From assembly GCF_017352215.1 (NCBI RefSeq), contig NZ_CP071444.1:124001-188000 (forward strand): a stretch of DNA of 64,000 nucleotides, given 5' to 3'. Below the pieces are notes generated by a model. It was not told the DNA's origin and did no database searches. It was given only the letters and a program-made list of their open reading frames with translations. Positions 51,698 through 61,125 of the stretch are shown here, in pieces (position 1 is the first letter of the stretch; every line of letters starts with the position of its first letter). The position numbers were made by a program, and so were the translations under genes. The DNA is from Alkalibacter rhizosphaerae (lineage in GTDB: Bacteria > Bacillota > Clostridia > Eubacteriales > Alkalibacteraceae).

Positions 51698-52854
51698 TTA
51701 TCTCCTCCTGGCGAACTTTCGCAGTCCTTCCACTTCTTGAACGATTTGCTTTATGGCTGTTTGGATCTCCTCCAACGTATTCAACCTGGAAAAACTGAAC
51801 CGAATGGTCCCTTCCATGTAGGTTTTTTCCAAGGGGAGCTGCTCCAACACATGACTTTGTCCCCGTTTTTTCGAGGAGCAGGCGGATCCGGTGGAAACAT
51901 AGACCCCTTTTCTCTCCAATGCGTGGAGCAATACTTCCCCCGAAGATCGGCAAAGCTGACACTTGCAATATGATGAACAAATCCATCTCCCAAGGGGCTG
52001 TTGATCTGTATGTCTGCAACGCTTTTTTCCAAGGTATCCAAAAAAGCAGTTTTCAGTCCTCTCATTTGTCCTTGGTCGGCTTCCATGTCCAAGTTTTTCA
52101 ATACCTGGTGCCAACCGGCGATCCCAGCCACATTTTCCGTTCCGCTTCGCAACCCGCCTTCCTGCCCACCTCCGTGAAAAATGGGGTGGATCCCCAGGTT
52201 CTTCTTCATGTACAAGGCGCCAAGGCCTTTTGGACCATGCATTTTATGGGCACTCAATGAAACCATGTCCGCCTGCCACTGCCGTGGTTTGACAGGGATC
52301 TTTCCAAAGGATTGGATGCAGTCACAGTGGAAGATCGTGTTTTTATTGGCATTTTTTATCGCTTTGCCGATGGACTCCAGATCCTGGATCACGCCCGTCT
52401 CATTGTTCACATGCATGATGCTCACCAACATGGTATCTTCGTCCAGATTTTCTTCCAACTGGTCCAACCGGACCCTGCCTTCCGCATCCACATCCAGATA
52501 GACCACGTCCATTCCTTCCCTTTCCGCATGGCGAAATGCTTCCAGCACGGATGGGTGCTCCGTTTTGGAAGTGATGAGTTTTCTCCCTCTTCTTTTTTGT
52601 TTTTCGATCCCGCCCAAAATGGCCAGGTTGTTGCTTTCCGTTCCTCCCGAAGTGAAGACGATCTCTTCCGGTTTGACGGAAAGGATCTGTCCCATGGCTC
52701 TTCGACAGCCGTCCACGGCTTTTTCCGCAGTCAATCCCATCCCGTGAAGGGAGGATGGGTTGCCAAACCAAGTGCTGTGGTACTGGTTCATGACCTGGAG
52801 TGTCTCTTCTTCCACCCTGGTGGTGGCGCTATTGTCCAAATATATGATATTCAA
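51698..52854 (-). pseudogene. Cysteine desulfurase with a one-base frameshift
   Basis: A class V aminotransferase-fold enzyme of the IscS/NifS type that frees sulfur from cysteine for ThiI. The first part reads IYLDNSATTRV, TSGGTESNNLA, HVNNETGVIQD, and SLSAHKMHGPKG with the PLP Lys. After SVSFADLRG the frame is lost; the rest (EVLLHALERKGVYVSTGSACSSKK with the catalytic Cys, and FSFSRLNT) continues in another frame to 51698. One extra G in the run at 51937-51941 would restore a normal ~386-residue protein. TTG at 52854 has AGGAGG upstream. It may be a sequencing slip rather than a true pseudogene, since thiI is intact. Confidence 0.85.
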
Positions 52855-52874
52855 TGATTTCCTCCTAAAAGCAT

Positions 52875-53996
52875 TCACAACTGGATGCGGTAGGTATCCT
52901 TGTTGGAATTAAAAAACAAATATCCCTGATGATAAAAGATCTGGGGCGGCGCTCCTGTAAAAATCGTGCCGATGGTCTTTCCCTGGTTGTTGATGTACCG
53001 ATTGATCTCCACCAGATCCGGATATCGGTCGTCCCGTTCCGGAGGGCGTTCCAAAGTCAGGTAATCCTTCTCATCGTCGATGCTTTTGAATACCAGAATG
53101 TCCCGTTTTTCAATGGATGATGTGGAGATGAATTCTGTGGCCGTATTGAAGGTGCGATAGGTGACCGTTGTCACCAGACCATCTTCATTGGTACTCTGAC
53201 GCAAATGACGCAACAGGATGTTCCCGTTGCTGGATCGATCCATATACTCAAGAGTATCTCCATAGGCATTTCCCGTGATGTTCCTCTGGTTTCCATTGGC
53301 CAGCTCTACGTAGATAAAGTCGATGCTGCTTGCCCGAATGGTTCCTTCCCCGCCTTCCAGTTCTTCCGAATACTCCGCCAAGGCGTACAAACGGTATGGA
53401 GTCAGGAACAGGGGTTTGGTGATGCGGAAGGTGTCCTTCTCCCCGACCTTCAATTCCTTCACATTTCCCGTCGAATCCACCACTATGCTGCGATACTCGT
53501 CTCCATCCAGCAAGGATAAAAACATGTTTTTCCCGTCTGTGGACAACACATAGTCCCGAATGATCACGTCCTTTTCCCGTTCATAGAGCAATTTGTCGTT
53601 TTGACCGTTGGGAGATATGGTATAGATCCCTTCTTCATTCTCATAAGCAATGATCTTCTTGTCCACGGACAGCCGTTCATTCCAGGCTTCTTCCGCCAAC
53701 AGGGTGGTAACTTCCGTTTCCAGATCGTAAGCGAAGATCTCGTTGTCCCGGGACGTCAACAATGTATGATCGTTCAACACATCGGTAATGTCTCCCACCA
53801 TTGGTACCCGAAGGGAGGACGTGTTTTCTTCGTCCGACAATTGCAAACTTTCAAAGTATTCTTCATAGGCTGCAGGATCTTCTCCGTTATCCATCGGATC
53901 CGGCAATGGATCCGATGGATCCTCATTGGGAGCACAGGAGATGAACATGGTGATCATAATAACCATGACCATTCCCAGCAAGACTTTTTTAATCAT
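52875..53996 (-). CDS. Lipoprotein of unknown function
   Basis: A 373-residue protein with a lipoprotein signal: basic start, hydrophobic run and the lipobox FISC with Cys at ~21. An acidic spacer rich in Asp and Pro follows (PNEDPSDPLPDP). The rest shows repeated beta patterns such as HTLLTSRDNEIFAYDLET and YTISPNGQNDKLLYE, resembling WD40 or TolB-type blades, so it may be a propeller anchored outside the membrane. I do not recognise a family. GAGG precedes the ATG, which lies inside the end of the DUF1232 gene. Confidence 0.75.
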   Translation of the reverse strand: MIKKVLLGMVMVIMITMFISCAPNEDPSDPLPDPMDNGEDPAAYEEYFESLQLSDEENTSSLRVPMVGDITDVLNDHTLLTSRDNEIFAYDLETEVTTLLAEEAWNERLSVDKKIIAYENEEGIYTISPNGQNDKLLYEREKDVIIRDYVLSTDGKNMFLSLLDGDEYRSIVVDSTGNVKELKVGEKDTFRITKPLFLTPYRLYALAEYSEELEGGEGTIRASSIDFIYVELANGNQRNITGNAYGDTLEYMDRSSNGNILLRHLRQSTNEDGLVTTVTYRTFNTATEFISTSSIEKRDILVFKSIDDEKDYLTLERPPERDDRYPDLVEINRYINNQGKTIGTIFTGAPPQIFYHQGYLFFNSNKDTYRIQL

Positions 53997-54294
53997 TCGA
54001 TTCCTCGTCTTTCACCGTATATTTCACGTATTCTTCTCCGATGACTTTTTCTTTTTTCTTTTCGTCCCTCTTTCGATATCTGCCAAGAATATCACTGAGG
54101 CTGTTCAATGCAGCTAAAATAACCAATAGATCATCGATGTGACCCAAACCGGGAAAAACTGCCTCCGGTATGAAGTCCACCGGCAAAATGAAGTAGACGA
54201 CAGCAAAGATCAATACTGCCTTGTTCCACTTCGGCACGGTATTGTCTTTCAACATTTCAAAGACATAACGGATGTTGCCCAAGTTTTTCATCAT
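53989..54294 (-). CDS. DUF1232 (YkvA-like) membrane protein
   Basis: A ~101-residue protein with one or two membrane segments (WNKAVLIFAVVYFILPVDFIPE and GHIDDLLVILAAL). The block YFILPVDFIPEAV is the hallmark of the DUF1232/YkvA family, whose role is unknown. The C-terminal part is charged (RKRDEKKKEKV). Two ATG codons at 54294 and 54291 follow a GGAAG; the first has better spacing. It overlaps the lipoprotein gene by eight bases. Confidence 0.8.
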   Translation of the reverse strand: MMKNLGNIRYVFEMLKDNTVPKWNKAVLIFAVVYFILPVDFIPEAVFPGLGHIDDLLVILAALNSLSDILGRYRKRDEKKKEKVIGEEYVKYTVKDEESND

Positions 54295-54310
54295 GACGAA
54301 CATCTTCCTT

Positions 54311-54529
54311 TCATTGCTGGCCTTCCTTGGCCTTTCGTTTTTTTGCCATCTGTCGTTTTTTTCGCATCCTTGCCGCGACTTCTCTTTTGTATTGGCGATA
54401 GTTGGCAGCTCCGCTTTTTTTGATCATACGATCGATGCCATGATTGGATTCCAGATAGAATTTCAGGAACACTCCCACCACCACCAGTAAAAAGAAGACA
54501 AACAAAATGGATCCTACTACGGTGCCCAC
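54311..54529 (-). CDS. Small membrane protein with a basic C-terminal tail
   Basis: A 72-residue protein. Residues 2-24 form one membrane helix (VGSILFVFFLLVVVGVFL), and the tail is very basic (ARMRKKRQMAKKRKAKEG). The GTG start at 54529 lies six bases after the dcd stop, with GAGG upstream. No family was recognised. Its location between dcd and the DUF1232 gene suggests co-transcription with both. Confidence 0.6.
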   Translation of the reverse strand: MGTVVGSILFVFFLLVVVGVFLKFYLESNHGIDRMIKKSGAANYRQYKREVAARMRKKRQMAKKRKAKEGQQ

Positions 54530-54535
54530 CGGGAA

Positions 54536-55069
54536 TCAGGCCTCTTCGTCCAAATAGACCCGGCTTCCCACCGGTTTCTTTTGTCCCTGGTATTTCCCCT
54601 TGTAGGGATTCATGGCATATTGGTCCATGGATGCGAAGACCAGCTGACAGATCCGCCGGTCGCTTTTCAATTTGATGGGCAGACGGTTGGCATTGTACAA
54701 TTCCAGGGTGATCTCCCCTTCAAAGCCGGGATCCACCCAGCCTGCGTTTTGAATGAACAATCCCAATCGGCCGATGGAGCTTCTTCCCTCCACAAAAGCG
54801 GTCAGATTGCCGGGAAGCTTGATATATTCCCGGGTGGTGGCCAGCAGGAAGGAATGGGGCGGAATGATCACTTCGTCCGTTTCAAAGGACAGGTAGCGGA
54901 TCTCGTCCGTCAAGGTCATGGACTCGATGCTGTTCTCGTCCAGTTTCAAAAAATGGTTCCCCAATCGGATGTCTACAGATGCCGGCTGGATCTGTTCCGG
55001 CGTGATGGGATCGATGATGAGTTCCCTGGTGCTGAGCAATTCCAAAATCTTTTTATCGGATAATATCAT
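54536..55069 (-). CDS. dcd: dCTP deaminase
   Basis: A 177-residue trimeric enzyme that turns dCTP into dUTP for thymidylate synthesis. It starts [11 protein letters not shown]; the active region is [33 protein letters not shown] with the catalytic Glu and Arg, and QLVF and PVGSRVY follow. Whether it also hydrolyses dUTP (bifunctional type) is not clear from sequence. A run of six G precedes the ATG. It follows mutS2 by 15 bases. Confidence 0.93.
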   Translation of the reverse strand: MILSDKKILELLSTRELIIDPITPEQIQPASVDIRLGNHFLKLDENSIESMTLTDEIRYLSFETDEVIIPPHSFLLATTREYIKLPGNLTAFVEGRSSIGRLGLFIQNAGWVDPGFEGEITLELYNANRLPIKLKSDRRICQLVFASMDQYAMNPYKGKYQGQKKPVGSRVYLDEEA

Positions 55070-55084
55070 GGTGGTTCCCCCCGT

Positions 55085-57451
55085 CTATTTTAATGTGACG
55101 ATGGTGGCGCCATCGCCACCTTCGTTGAAAGCTCCTATGCGATACGATTCCACCGACCGGTGATTCTTCAACAGATCATGAATGGTCTTTCGAAGCACTC
55201 CGGTCCCTTTTCCATGAACGATGGTAACGGTCTTTAAATTGGCAAGGACCGCGTCATCCAGGTATTTCTCCACATCCAGCATGGCTTCTTCTCCCGTCAT
55301 GCCTCGAACATCCACACTGGATTTGATGCTGGCCGCTTTTCTAGCTACCGTCCTTCGTCCTCCGGCCATGGGGTCTTTTTTCCCTTCCAATCGGCTCAGA
55401 TCGGAAAGTGGGATTCGGATCTTCATGATCCCCGCCTCCACCAGGACGTTTCCGTCCTTGTCCGGTTTGGAGAGCATGACGGCCTTTTGATTCATGCTGT
55501 TGATGAGTACATCGTCTCCCGGTTTGGGTGTTCGACCGGTTTTTGACGGGGTTTTCCGTTTGATTGGACCAAGATCTTCCGAGAGGACATCCTCCCATTC
55601 CTTCAGCGCCCGCCTTTTCGACTCCAGGTCCTTGAAGGCATCTTTGGTTTTCTCGCTTTTTATTTGCTTCATTTCCTGAATGATGTCCCCGGCCAGGGTT
55701 TTTGCATCCTCAATGATCTGCAGGGCTTCCATGGTGGCTTTTTCCTTGGCTTGTCGTTCCTTGTCCTCCAAGGCTTCCTGCCGCTGTTTTAGCTTGACCG
55801 TTTCCCGTTCCATAACGTCCTTTTGCCGCAGGATCTTCTCCAGTTCCGTTCTGGCCTTCTTTTGATTTTCCTGTATTTCGTGGAGGACGTCTTCAAAACG
55901 GATCGTATCCTCACTAAGATATTCTCCCGCCTTATCGATGATCTCCCTCCGCAGTCCCAATCGACCTGCGATCTCGAAAGCATTGCTTTTCCCAGGGATC
56001 CCGATGGTCAGCCGGTAGGTGGGCCGCAAGGTGGCCACATCGAATTCCACACTGGCGTTTTCCATGCCGTCCGTGCTGAGGGCATACTGCTTCAACTCGC
56101 TGTAATGGGTGGTGACCATGGAAAAGACCTTCCGATGGTACAAGTGGTCCAAGATGGACATGGCCAGAGCCGCCCCTTCCACCGGATCCGTCCCCGCACC
56201 CAGTTCGTCGAAGAGCACCAGGGACTCCTGATCCGCCTCCTCCACGATCCGTACGATGTTGGACATATGGGAGGAAAAAGTGCTCAAGCTCTGTTCGATG
56301 CTTTGTTCGTCTCCTATGTCCGCGTACACTTTCTGGAACATGCTCCAGCTGCTGCCTTCCTTTACGGGCAGGAACAACCCGCTTTGGGCCATGAGGCACA
56401 ACAGGCCGGTGGTTTTCAGGGCCACCGTTTTTCCTCCTGTGTTGGGACCGGTCACGATGAGTATGGAATATTCCCCACCGATGTGGATGTCGCTTGCCAC
56501 CACTTCATCTGCAGGGATCAACGGATGTCGGGCCTGGTAGAAATGGATGCCCCGCTCCTCCTGGAGCTTGGGTCGATTGGCCTTCAATTCCAATGCATAG
56601 CGACTTCTGGCAAAGATCACATCCAATTGTACCAAAAGATCATAATCGTATTCCAGTATTTGTTTCTGCTCTCCTACATACTCCGTCAATTCCTGCAGGA
56701 TCCGCTCGATTTCCCGATCTTCCTCCAAGCGCAAGGTCCGAATGGCGTTGTTCATCTCCACCACGGCCATGGGCTCGATAAAAAGAGTGGCTCCGCTGGA
56801 GGATTGATCGTGGACGATGCCGGGAATGCTGCTTCTGGATTCCTGTTTCACAGGCAATACGAAACGGTCCTGCCGAATGGTGATCAAATTGTCCTGCAAG
56901 TGCTTCTGATATGCCGTCAAACCGATCATGGACTGGAGCTTTTCCCGGATCTGGGCATTCTTGCGATGGATCTCCCGACGAGTGCGGAACAACTCCGGAC
57001 TGGCGCTGTCGCTGATCTCCTCTTCGGAAAGAACGGTGTTTTCGATCCGCCTGCGAAGATCCGATACAGGATCCAGGGCGTCGAACATCCGACTTAAAGT
57101 AGGCAGCAGTGTCTGTCTTTCTTGAATATCCTGATAATAGTGTACCACATCCAGGGTGATCTTGAGAAAATCCCGGATGGACAACAATTCCTTCAAAGAC
57201 AGCATGGATCGAATGGCCGCCCGCTTCAATGTCGGTCGAAGATCGGCAAAGGGTGCCATGGGAATGTTGCCGTTTTTGTAAAGAGCCACCACCCCTTCGT
57301 CTGTTTCTTGAAGGAGTTGTTCCACTTTCCGGGGGTCGGTGGTAGGTCTGGTGTTTTCGATCCGCTCTTTGGCCGATCCGCTCCGGGCAAAACTATTCCA
57401 GATCAGCAGTATTTTATGGTATTCCAACACTTGGAAAGTTTTTTCGTTCAT
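55085..57451 (-). CDS. mutS2: MutS2 family protein (endonuclease MutS2)
   Basis: A 788-residue MutS homologue without the mismatch-binding domain. The core and clamp occupy ~1-320, Walker A is GPNTGGKTVALKT (335-342), and FDELGAGTDPVEGAALAM holds Walker B. A coiled coil (~520-600) follows and the C-terminal Smr domain has VDVRGMTGEEAMLDVEKYL and VHGKGTGVLRKTI. The family acts against recombination or, in Bacillus, splits stalled ribosomes. The ATG starts right after the stop of the U32 gene. Length is normal. Confidence 0.95.
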   Translation of the reverse strand: MNEKTFQVLEYHKILLIWNSFARSGSAKERIENTRPTTDPRKVEQLLQETDEGVVALYKNGNIPMAPFADLRPTLKRAAIRSMLSLKELLSIRDFLKITLDVVHYYQDIQERQTLLPTLSRMFDALDPVSDLRRRIENTVLSEEEISDSASPELFRTRREIHRKNAQIREKLQSMIGLTAYQKHLQDNLITIRQDRFVLPVKQESRSSIPGIVHDQSSSGATLFIEPMAVVEMNNAIRTLRLEEDREIERILQELTEYVGEQKQILEYDYDLLVQLDVIFARSRYALELKANRPKLQEERGIHFYQARHPLIPADEVVASDIHIGGEYSILIVTGPNTGGKTVALKTTGLLCLMAQSGLFLPVKEGSSWSMFQKVYADIGDEQSIEQSLSTFSSHMSNIVRIVEEADQESLVLFDELGAGTDPVEGAALAMSILDHLYHRKVFSMVTTHYSELKQYALSTDGMENASVEFDVATLRPTYRLTIGIPGKSNAFEIAGRLGLRREIIDKAGEYLSEDTIRFEDVLHEIQENQKKARTELEKILRQKDVMERETVKLKQRQEALEDKERQAKEKATMEALQIIEDAKTLAGDIIQEMKQIKSEKTKDAFKDLESKRRALKEWEDVLSEDLGPIKRKTPSKTGRTPKPGDDVLINSMNQKAVMLSKPDKDGNVLVEAGIMKIRIPLSDLSRLEGKKDPMAGGRRTVARKAASIKSSVDVRGMTGEEAMLDVEKYLDDAVLANLKTVTIVHGKGTGVLRKTIHDLLKNHRSVESYRIGAFNEGGDGATIVTLK

Positions 57452-59839
57452 CTACAACACACCTCTGTTAAAATGTCCTTTTGTCCATCGTTCCTTTTGT
57501 TCGTCGAACCAGGCCGGGTTCCCGGAGGAGGGAGCTGTCAGGGCTTTCCGGTAGGATTCCACCATTTCCTCCATCCGATCCTCCTTTTCCAGAAAATCCA
57601 GGCGGATCTTGTGGAGGCTTTCCATCTCCGGGACTTCATCGATCAGACAGAGTTCCTTGGCGTTGTACACATGGGTCCGACCGGATCCATCGATCCGTAC
57701 TGGGAAACTATATCCTTTTGGATCTTCCAGAGTGTACCCGCCGGTATTGGGGGGCAGATCCAAACCGTACTGGAGCAGCATCAGTTCTTTTCTTCCTTGA
57801 ACCACCAGACCGGTCTTCATGTTTCCCGTCGGGATCAGATCCTTCAGCTCTTCCTGGTTCAGTTCAGCGGACAGGTAAGCCAGTTCCACCCCTAAGGATC
57901 CCAGCACGTCCAAGGTTCTGGCATTGAAAACATTCAAACTGTCATCCGTTTCTATGGAGAGGTGATGGTTTCGAACCATCTCCAGACCTTCATAGGATCC
58001 GACCAAAAAACCATGGATGGGTAGATCCACCAGTTTCTCCAACGATTCCTTGAGAACTTGGACTTCCCCTTCCCGAATGATCTTGGGCAAGGCAATACGA
58101 AGGCGTTTTCCCTTCTCGGCAGTCAGCTGGCTGGCTGTACCCACGTCATTCAGATCCAAAGGATCATCCCAGTCGTAGACGATCTCGTCGGCTGAAGTCT
58201 CCAACGCTCTTTTCAGCATTTCCAAGTTGTTGATGCGAAGGGAGATTTGTGCATTTTCCCTTTTCCGGGACCTTGTAGCTGTAGGATCTGGAGACCAGGT
58301 TTTAGCTTCTATCTTGGTACGACGGTATTTCGACAGCACCAGTTCTTCCAACGCTTCCACGGCCTGACGCCGCAACTGGTTGATGGCTGAAACGGGCATA
58401 AACAGGGATCCTTCCATTTCCACTTGAAGGGATTCTGCTTTAAACGGGGTATTGTTGAGTTTTCCCAGTTGTTCCAGGATCCGTTCCTTGGTCAAAGGCG
58501 CATTTTTCGCCTCTTGCACGGTTGTTTCTCCTGTCACTTCCAATCGGTCGTCTTCCATCTTCAATTCCATAACTGGAAAGGCATTTGCTTCCAGAGTCAC
58601 CTTCCAATGGAATCCCCTTCTATTGCTCAGGTCTTCCCGCATGCTGCTTTCAATGGTTTGTCGTTGTTTGCCGTCCGATGTCTTGTAAATGTGATCTCCC
58701 ATGACCGGGGCCCGATGCAGACTGACGAATCCGAGGGACCCCTTTTGTACCGTTTCCACCGGTTTTCCCTGCTGGTCGAAAAGATCGGACAAAGTTTCCC
58801 CGAACTCGCTTTTCGATCCGGCGATCAGGATCCCGTCTCCTTTCGAAATGTCTTCTTCGGCTCGAAAACCATATCGATAGCCAGAGATCTTGTGAATGGT
58901 CCCAATAAGGGTACGATCTGCCTGTTCCTCCTGGCCGACTAGGAGATCCTTACCTGCCGGATGGGCATTTGTCAGATACCCTTGAGTGAACTTTCTGTTA
59001 AATACTTCATGAATAGCAATGTTTGTCTTGTCTTTCCGATTTTCAGCCAATGCGTCCAATCCCCTGCGATACGCCTGGACCGCCGTATAAACGTACTCCG
59101 GATTCTTCAATCGTCCTTCGATTTTTAAGGAATCCACTCCCGTTTGCAAGATTTCCTCCAACAAGTCCAGTGTATTCAAGTCTTTGGGACTGATCAAGGG
59201 GCCCTTTCGAACCAGTTGCTTCTGACTGTCGTATAGTTTGTAGGACTTTCGACAAGGCTGTGCGCACCTTCCCCGGTTTCCGCTTCGTCCACCGATAAGA
59301 CTGCTCATGTAGCACTGTCCAGAATAGGAAATGCAAAGGGCTCCGTGACAAAAGATCTTGATCTCTGCCCTGGCCTTCGCTTTTATGGCGCGGATCTCTT
59401 CCAAGGTCAGTTCCCTGGCCAAAACGATCCGGTCAAAACCAAGTTCTTCCAAGAGTCCTACTCCTGGAGAACCATGAACGAACATCTGGGTGCTGCTGTG
59501 CTGGGGAAAATCGGGATAACGGTCCCGGATCAGGGAGAACAATCCCAGATCTTGAACGATCAAGCCATCCAGCCCGATCTCATACAATTCATCCACCAAG
59601 GCCATGGCCGCTTCCAATTCTTCTTCCTTCACAAGGATGTTCACCGTACCATAGAGCTTCACGCCATGAAGATGGCAATGTCTGGTTGCTTCCTCCAGGT
59701 CTTCTCTGGAAAAATTCCCGCCTCTTTGTCTTGCATTGAATTGTTTTGCTCCGATATAAACGGCGTCGGCTCCTGCCCGGACCGCTGCATATAACGCTTC
59801 CAGCGTTCCTGCCGGTGCCAGTACTTCCGGTAATTTCAT
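57452..59839 (-). CDS. U32 family protein with DUF3656-like region (RlhA type)
   Basis: A 795-residue protein with the U32 core at ~1-330 (EVLAPAGTLEALYAAV, ALCISYSGQCYMSSLIGGRSG, GRCAQPCRKSYKLYD, SLKIEGRLKNPEYV) and a long C-terminal extension to 795 that matches the DUF3656-bearing branch. The best known member, RlhA, makes 5-hydroxycytidine in 23S rRNA with the cluster Cys set seen here. The second U32 protein in the window (trhP) has no such extension. Its start overlaps the dacF stop by four bases. Confidence 0.85.
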   Translation of the reverse strand: MKLPEVLAPAGTLEALYAAVRAGADAVYIGAKQFNARQRGGNFSREDLEEATRHCHLHGVKLYGTVNILVKEEELEAAMALVDELYEIGLDGLIVQDLGLFSLIRDRYPDFPQHSSTQMFVHGSPGVGLLEELGFDRIVLARELTLEEIRAIKAKARAEIKIFCHGALCISYSGQCYMSSLIGGRSGNRGRCAQPCRKSYKLYDSQKQLVRKGPLISPKDLNTLDLLEEILQTGVDSLKIEGRLKNPEYVYTAVQAYRRGLDALAENRKDKTNIAIHEVFNRKFTQGYLTNAHPAGKDLLVGQEEQADRTLIGTIHKISGYRYGFRAEEDISKGDGILIAGSKSEFGETLSDLFDQQGKPVETVQKGSLGFVSLHRAPVMGDHIYKTSDGKQRQTIESSMREDLSNRRGFHWKVTLEANAFPVMELKMEDDRLEVTGETTVQEAKNAPLTKERILEQLGKLNNTPFKAESLQVEMEGSLFMPVSAINQLRRQAVEALEELVLSKYRRTKIEAKTWSPDPTATRSRKRENAQISLRINNLEMLKRALETSADEIVYDWDDPLDLNDVGTASQLTAEKGKRLRIALPKIIREGEVQVLKESLEKLVDLPIHGFLVGSYEGLEMVRNHHLSIETDDSLNVFNARTLDVLGSLGVELAYLSAELNQEELKDLIPTGNMKTGLVVQGRKELMLLQYGLDLPPNTGGYTLEDPKGYSFPVRIDGSGRTHVYNAKELCLIDEVPEMESLHKIRLDFLEKEDRMEEMVESYRKALTAPSSGNPAWFDEQKERWTKGHFNRGVL

Positions 59840-61124
59840 TTTTTCACCATCATTTTCTTTCGTATTCCAAGGAAAAGGATCAACACTACGGATCCCGTGG
59901 CTCCCAGGGGCAACCAGTCTTCCACAGGTGCCCGTCCCTTGACCACTGCTGCAGGGACATTCTCCAGCACCCTGTCCTCCAACACCATCTCTAAATTTCC
60001 TACGAGCTCCCCATCTTCCAGGGTTTTCAACAACCGATGGGTTCCTTCCTCATTGGGGCCAAGTTTATCCGTCTCCAGAACGAAACGAAAAGAAACGTCC
60101 TTCAATGAGTCCTTCTGTACCAGATGGGACATGGATCCCAGGCTGGTCAGCTCCAGTTTTTCACCGGGAAAAAACAAAAGGCCCTCCAATTCAAGAATAT
60201 GATCCCAGTCCTCCCTAGCGGGATCTCCCACCCACTCCATGCCGTCAAAGATGCCGTCCATGATTGCAATGCCTTCTTCATAGACCAAAGGGATGTCGCT
60301 GTGAAGGACAATGCCGATGATGGACGTATCACCCTCTTCTGCCGAGAATATGAGACAGCGTCCGGCTTCATTGGTATTTCCGGTTTTTACCCCGGTCACT
60401 TCCTCCCGGTATTGGGGGTTGGCTCCCTTCTGGTACAAAAACCAGACATCGTCCAGCTTTTGGTGATGATAGAGATTGGTGGAGTAGAATCGGTACCTTC
60501 CATCTTCCGTCTCGTATAAGGGCATGTCCAGCAAGGAAGAGACGAAGTCGTTGCTTCTTATGGCTTTTGTCAGCGTCAAAAGATCCTTCGCTGAAGTGAC
60601 ATGGGAGGGATCATGAAGCCCGTGGGGGTTGATAAAGTGGGAGCTTGTCATTCCCAGCTCTTCCGCCTTTTGGTTCATAAGATCCCCAAAGACTTGCAAT
60701 GCCTCGTTTACAGGGAGCCGGGGATCGTTATTCACCTTTCTGGCCGTATGGACGGCCAGGGCCATGGCGGCGTCGTTGCCGGAAGGCAGGAGAAGACCGG
60801 CCAGAGCATCCTTTATGGAGATCTCCTGATTTTTTATCAGATAGGCCCTGCTGCTTTGGGGGAGATCTGGTCCATCTCCTCCCCAGGCACCATGATGTCT
60901 TCCAAAGCGTTGTTGTCCAAAACCACCTGGGCCGTCATCAGCTTGGTCAGACTGGCCGGATACATGGCCTTCTCTTCATTTTGTGTATAAAGGACCTGTC
61001 CGGAACCTTCTTCCACCACCAAAACGGCTCGATCCTGGGGAAATTCCAACTCCAGCATGTCCCCCGCCAGGACCGGCTGCTGCAATGCCAAAAGCAGAAG
61101 AATGCTCCAAATCCATTTTTTCAT
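59836..61124 (-). pseudogene. D-alanyl-D-alanine carboxypeptidase with a one-base frameshift
   Basis: A DacF/PBP5-type low-molecular-mass PBP that trims peptidoglycan stem peptides. The first part has a signal peptide (KKWIWSILLLLALQQPVLA) and the motif STK region ASLTKLMTAQ. After EMDQISPKAAG the frame is broken; the second part carries PSGNDAAMALA, GVKTGNTNEAGRC (KTG) and a C-terminal membrane anchor ending RKKMMVKK. One more G in the run at 60846-60848 joins them as AAGAYLIKNQ. With that base the protein would be ~430 residues and normal. The start ATG at 61124 is one base after the M16C stop. Confidence 0.85.
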
Positions 61125-61125
61125 C

